Positions 44,778 to 47,703 of a stretch of 47,703 nucleotides of DNA are shown in pieces. Source of the stretch: Oscillatoria sp. SIO1A7 (GTDB taxonomy: Bacteria; Cyanobacteriota; Cyanobacteriia; Cyanobacteriales; Laspinemataceae). The notes under the pieces are model-generated. The model was not told where the DNA came from and searched no databases. It saw only the letters and a list, made by a program, of their open reading frames with translations. Each line of letters starts with the position of its first letter. Position 1 is the stretch's first letter. A program made the position numbers and the translations under genes. The stretch covers positions 1-47,703 of the forward strand of contig JAAHFN010000054.1 in NCBI GenBank assembly GCA_010672965.1. Reading direction: 5' to 3'.

Positions 44778-45407
44778 ATGTCAAAACTAAAAAACTCGAT
44801 GCTAAAAAACTCAATGCTAAAAAACTCAATGCTAAAAAACTTGAAACTTAGAATATTGGCGATCGCGGCTCTACTTGCCTCCCTTGGCCTTGGCCTTAGT
44901 CTTCCTATGGCACCAAGTCAGGCCGTAAGTAAGGATACCAATTCCTCTTTTATACAACTCTCTGAGTCTAATTGGCAAGGATACACCTCCAGTAAGGGAC
45001 AGTATCAAGTCCAGATTCCAGGACAGCCCGAACAGGAGAGAAACTCCCAAAATGTTGGCGAAGAAACTCTCTCGGTTGAAGAAATCAAGTTTGAAGACGA
45101 AGACGGAGCCTATGGAGTGGTTTACATGGAATTGCCCACTGCCTACATCAGGGACAGCAACTCCACGGATATTCTGGACGAAATGAGCGATATGTTTCTA
45201 GCGGGGATGCAACTGCAGCAGCTAAAAGATATCGAAGAAACTATTAACCTCGACGGCTACCCCGGTCGCGAATACCGCCTCAGCGAGGAAGAGGGTTCCC
45301 TGGTTCTGCGCTTGTACCTAGTTGAGAAAAAAATGTACTTCCTCTTTGCTGCATCTCCCACAGCCGCCTCTGTAAACAAGTTTATCGATTCCTTCGAGTT
45401 GCTATAG
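44778..45407 (+). CDS. small secreted protein, unknown
   Basis: 209 residues. AAAGGA ten or so bases upstream supports the ATG at 44778. The N-terminus has four imperfect LKNSM repeats (CTAAAAAACTCAATG, 15 bp) before a signal peptide (ILAIAALLASLGLGLSLPMA) with a likely cut after SQA. The mature part (about 50-209) is a compact alpha/beta protein: GQYQVQIPGQPEQE, AYGVVYMELP, INLDGYPGREYRL, LRLYLVEKKMYFLFAAS and FIDSFELL. The pattern recalls cyanobacterial periplasmic or lipid-associated proteins with a PsbP/Mog1-like fold; that is a guess. No operon partner. Confidence 0.75.
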   Translation: MSKLKNSMLKNSMLKNSMLKNLKLRILAIAALLASLGLGLSLPMAPSQAVSKDTNSSFIQLSESNWQGYTSSKGQYQVQIPGQPEQERNSQNVGEETLSVEEIKFEDEDGAYGVVYMELPTAYIRDSNSTDILDEMSDMFLAGMQLQQLKDIEETINLDGYPGREYRLSEEEGSLVLRLYLVEKKMYFLFAASPTAASVNKFIDSFELL

Positions 45408-45647
45408 TAACTAGGGCATGGGGCATTGGGCCCCTACGCCCCGGAGGGCGGGCTACGCCTACGACAAGCTCAGGATAAAATTGGGCATTGGACATGGGAA
45501 CCGAGAAACGTTTTTTTTGAGTTCTTAGCTTGATAATTTAAAAAAAAATAATTTAAAACTTAAAACTCAAAACTCAAAACTGTCCCCCAATTCCCCAATG
45601 CCCAATGCCCAATGCCCCATGCCCAATTCCCTAATATGTAACTTATT
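45408..45647. repeat. repeat-rich gap
   Basis: Holds GCCCCGGAGGGCGGGCTACGCC (about 45437), AAAACTC heptamers (45545-45583) and CCCAATG heptamers (45586-45635). No gene. Confidence 0.6.
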
Positions 45648-46766
45648 ATGACCGATCGCGTTTTGATTATCGGGGGCACGGGCAGGATTGGCGGTAGCGT
45701 CGCTCGGGATATCGCCAGCCATACGCCAGCAGAAATTACTATAGCCGGACGCAGTAGAGCGGCAGAATCTTCGGCTCGGGTCGAGGAAGATGTCGCCTCC
45801 TCTGTTATTGCTAAAAAAATGCGATCGCTCGCCTTGGATATAAGCAATAAAAAAGAACTAAGGGAGGCGATCGCTTCCCATAACCTCGTCGTCCATTGCG
45901 CCGGCCCGTTTCGCTACCGAGATGCCAGGGTTCTAGAAGCCTGCATCGAACTGGGAGTTAACTATATTGATGTCAGCGACGATTCCTCTTTTGTCCGCCT
46001 CGCCTTAGCCCAGAAAAAAGCAGCAGAGGCGGCGGGGGTTACGGCAATTGTCAGCACCGGCGTTTTTCCCGGCATTTCTAACAGCATGGCGCTCCAGGGC
46101 GTAGAGCAGCTAGACTCGGCAGATAGCATTCAGATTAGTTATGTAGTCTCTGGCTCTGGCGGTGCGGGGCTGACCGTAATGCGCACCACTTTTCTGGAAT
46201 TGCAACATCCTTTTCAGGCTTGGATAGAGGGTCGCTGGCAAGAGGTGCAGCCCTACAGTCAGCGAGAAATTGTCGAGTTTCCCGCTCCTTACCATCGCGC
46301 TGCTGTCTATTGGTTTAATACTGTCGAAGCTTATACCCTGCCCTTGTTAGGAGTAAAAACAGTTACGACTAAATTTGGTTCCGTGCCGGATTTTTATAAC
46401 TATCTCACCTGGATGGTGGCGAGGTTGCCCTCTAAATGGTTGCAAAATCCCAATACGATTGAGTTTTTGTCCCGAGCCAGCTATTCTATGACAGAAGTAA
46501 GCGATCGCTTTACCGGCATTGGTATTGCTATGACTTTGGAAGTTAGCGGCGAAAAAAATAGCCAGCCAGCTCGCTATGTCTCGACAATGGTACATGAGAA
46601 TACGGCAATTGCAGCCGGTGCCGGAACTGGCAGTGTCGCTGAAGTCTTGCTATCCGGCGAAGTCAAAAAACCGGGAGTTTGGCCCGTGGAGCTAGCAATG
46701 CCCACCCCCCTATTCCAGCGAACCATGCAGCAGCGGGGCATAGAGATTGAGAGTTCTGAGTTTTGA
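45648..46766 (+). CDS. saccharopine dehydrogenase-like NAD(P)-binding protein
   Basis: 372 residues. The N-terminal Rossmann fold has VLIIGGTGRIGGSVARDI (about 5-22), then VVHCAGPF and ACIELGVNYIDVSDD, the pattern of the saccharopine-dehydrogenase NADP-binding family. A larger C-terminal half includes FPGISNSMALQG and VSGSGGAGLTVMRTTF and probably holds the substrate site. Many homologues are annotated only as saccharopine dehydrogenase family and act on other substrates, so lysine metabolism should not be assumed. ATG at 45648. The last residues (IEIESSEF) overlap the AAAACTC-type array. Confidence 0.85.
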   Translation: MTDRVLIIGGTGRIGGSVARDIASHTPAEITIAGRSRAAESSARVEEDVASSVIAKKMRSLALDISNKKELREAIASHNLVVHCAGPFRYRDARVLEACIELGVNYIDVSDDSSFVRLALAQKKAAEAAGVTAIVSTGVFPGISNSMALQGVEQLDSADSIQISYVVSGSGGAGLTVMRTTFLELQHPFQAWIEGRWQEVQPYSQREIVEFPAPYHRAAVYWFNTVEAYTLPLLGVKTVTTKFGSVPDFYNYLTWMVARLPSKWLQNPNTIEFLSRASYSMTEVSDRFTGIGIAMTLEVSGEKNSQPARYVSTMVHENTAIAAGAGTGSVAEVLLSGEVKKPGVWPVELAMPTPLFQRTMQQRGIEIESSEF

Positions 46767-46785
46767 GTTTTGAGTGTTGAGTTCT
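46755..46785. repeat. GAGTTTT heptamer array overlapping a gene end
   Basis: Tandem GAGTTTT (reverse of the AAAACTC family) across the stop codon of the dehydrogenase gene. Confidence 0.7.
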
Positions 46786-46894
46786 TATATGTAAGTGTAA
46801 CGAACCAAACGTAGGGGCGATCGCATCCCGCAACTATCTCCGCTGTATAACGGAAATTTCCGTAATGGGATATTGCATCCAAAACGTAGGGGGC

Positions 46895-47147
46895 GTAGGG
46901 GCGACAGCATTCCCGAGATATCCTTTGCTTTCAACTAAATCTATGTACTGGAATGCTTCGCCCCAGAAACTTATGCCCCTCCCTGGCAACTCCAAAAAGC
47001 GGAATAATAAAAAACATACCCCGGATGGCGTTTGCGGAGCGTGCCCAGAGGGCGATCGGTAGGCGGCATCGGTTTCTAGGGCGAAGCATTCCAGTACAAA
47101 ATTTTCTCTATTAGCAAAGGCTGTCTCGGGAATGCTGTCGCCCCTAC
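46895..47147. mobile_element. long inverted repeat with 76-bp arms
   Basis: Arm 1 (46895-46970) begins GTAGGGGCGACAGCATTCCC; arm 2 (47072-47147) is its imperfect inverse complement, ending GGAATGCTGTCGCCCCTAC. The spacer is 101 bp. Arms include GGAATGCTTCGCCCC, similar to the family A core, so the structure may be two family A relatives facing each other. A second complete set occurs at 47380-47632 in the duplicated copy. Confidence 0.75.
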
Positions 47148-47232
47148 GCCCACTACGCCTTATTTCGCCCCTACGCCCAGGGTAAGGCACCATGCTAAAA
47201 TCCAAAAATGAGATTGCTGGGGGAGTGAGGCG

Positions 47233-47547
47233 ATGTCGGACAGATCTAAACGATCCTCTAAACAAGGGAAAAGGCCACGCCAAGAACTAGAGGAAGGCGA
47301 GGCGATCGCATCCCGCAACTATCTCCGCTGTATAACGGAAATTTCCGTAATGGGATATTGCATCCAAAACGTAGGGGGCGTAGGGGCGACAGCATTCCCG
47401 AGATATCCTTTGCTTTCAACTAAATCTATGTACTGGAATGCTTCGCCCCAGAAACTTATGCCCCTCCCTGGCAACTCCAAAAAGCGGAATAATAAAAAAC
47501 ATACCCCGGATGGCGTTTGCGGAGCGTGCCCAGAGGGCGATCGGTAG
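47233..47547 (+). pseudogene. gene start interrupted by the inverted-repeat element
   Basis: ATG at 47233, with GGGGGAG about ten bases upstream, opens MSDRSKRSSKQGKRPRQELE, a basic and natural-looking N-terminus. From the GGCGATCGC at 47301 the frame reads into the duplicated repeat and ends at 47547 after 104 codons of element-derived sequence. I read this as the true 5' end of a gene whose remainder lies to the right, displaced by the duplication. No family can be assigned from about 27 residues. Confidence 0.5.
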
Positions 47548-47703
47548 GCGGCATCGGTTTCTAGGGCGAAGCATTCCAGTACAAAATTTTCTCTATTAGC
47601 AAAGGCTGTCTCGGGAATGCTGTCGCCCCTACGCCCACTACGCCTTATTTCGCCCCTACGCCCAGGGTAAGGCACCATGCTAAAATCCAAAAATGAGATT
47701 GCT

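Larger units (their letters stand above)
46816..47703. repeat. 485-bp tandem duplication, second copy cut by the window end
   Basis: GGCGATCGCATCCCG occurs at 46816 and again at 47301; everything following matches to 47218 and 47703. The unit contains a family A remnant, a long inverted repeat and the 5' end of a gene. Both junctions lie at a HIP1 site (GGCGATCGC). No differences between copies were noted, so either a recent duplication or an assembly artefact at a contig end. Confidence 0.85.

Noticed and set aside
45648-46766. Assignment as a true lysine-pathway saccharopine dehydrogenase
   Set aside because: Only the NADP-binding fold is supported; many family members act on other substrates.

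Overview
The window is cyanobacterial chromosomal DNA, most likely from a filamentous, non-heterocystous species (order not certain). The signs are very frequent HIP1 octamers (GCGATCGC and close variants) inside and between genes, arrays of heptameric short tandem repeats (STRRs) such as CCCAATG, CCCAATT, CCCCACA and AAAACTC, several families of miniature inverted-repeat elements, and typical cyanobacterial protein families (Ycf52/NSI-type GNAT, DUF1838, pentapeptide repeats, TIR-WD40). I see no rRNA, tRNA, CRISPR array, transposase or phage gene.

Layout. 1-11 kb: a large repeat-bearing membrane protein and a GT4 glycosyltransferase on the minus strand, then two GT2 glycosyltransferases, a conserved hypothetical, a small membrane protein and a WcaI-like GT4 enzyme on the plus strand. 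This looks like accessory surface-polysaccharide machinery without polymerase or export genes. 11.7-14.5 kb: a DhaM-HPr-enzyme I fusion, a complete PEP phosphotransfer chain in one polypeptide. 14.6-21.3 kb: a methyltransferase, a four-helix DUF4231/SLATT-type protein, a DUF1838 protein, a membrane-anchored NYN-domain protein, a pentapeptide-repeat protein, a broken small membrane gene and an orphan ParD antitoxin. 21.7-26.7 kb: a 1670-residue secreted ExeM/NucH-like nuclease with RTX repeats. 26.9-31.5 kb: a secreted NTF2-like protein and a two-gene operon whose main product resembles alpha-1,4-glucan lyase (GH31), preceded by a possible cupin-like partner.

32.2-39.7 kb is the most interesting block. 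Four consecutive minus-strand genes encode, in transcription order, a prokaryotic TRPM-type SLOG protein, a patatin phospholipase, a 1404-residue protein with three TIR domains, a membrane helix and 14 WD40 repeats, and a two-helix SLATT/DUF4231 protein. NAD-linked signalling domains (TIR, SLOG) sit beside membrane-directed effectors (patatin, SLATT). I propose a Thoeris-like abortive-infection or stress island; the function is inferred, not shown.

40-47.7 kb: a thioredoxin-like DUF255 protein, the NSI-type GNAT, a small secreted protein and a saccharopine-dehydrogenase-like enzyme. Between them lie dense repeats: nested and abutting miniature elements, a perfect 112-bp triplication, and at the right edge a 485-bp tandem duplication containing a long inverted repeat that interrupts the start of another gene.

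Two themes run through the window. Miniature elements with TIRs and apparent TA targets cluster in the gaps. Tandem repeats recur at the 3' ends of genes and inside coding regions.
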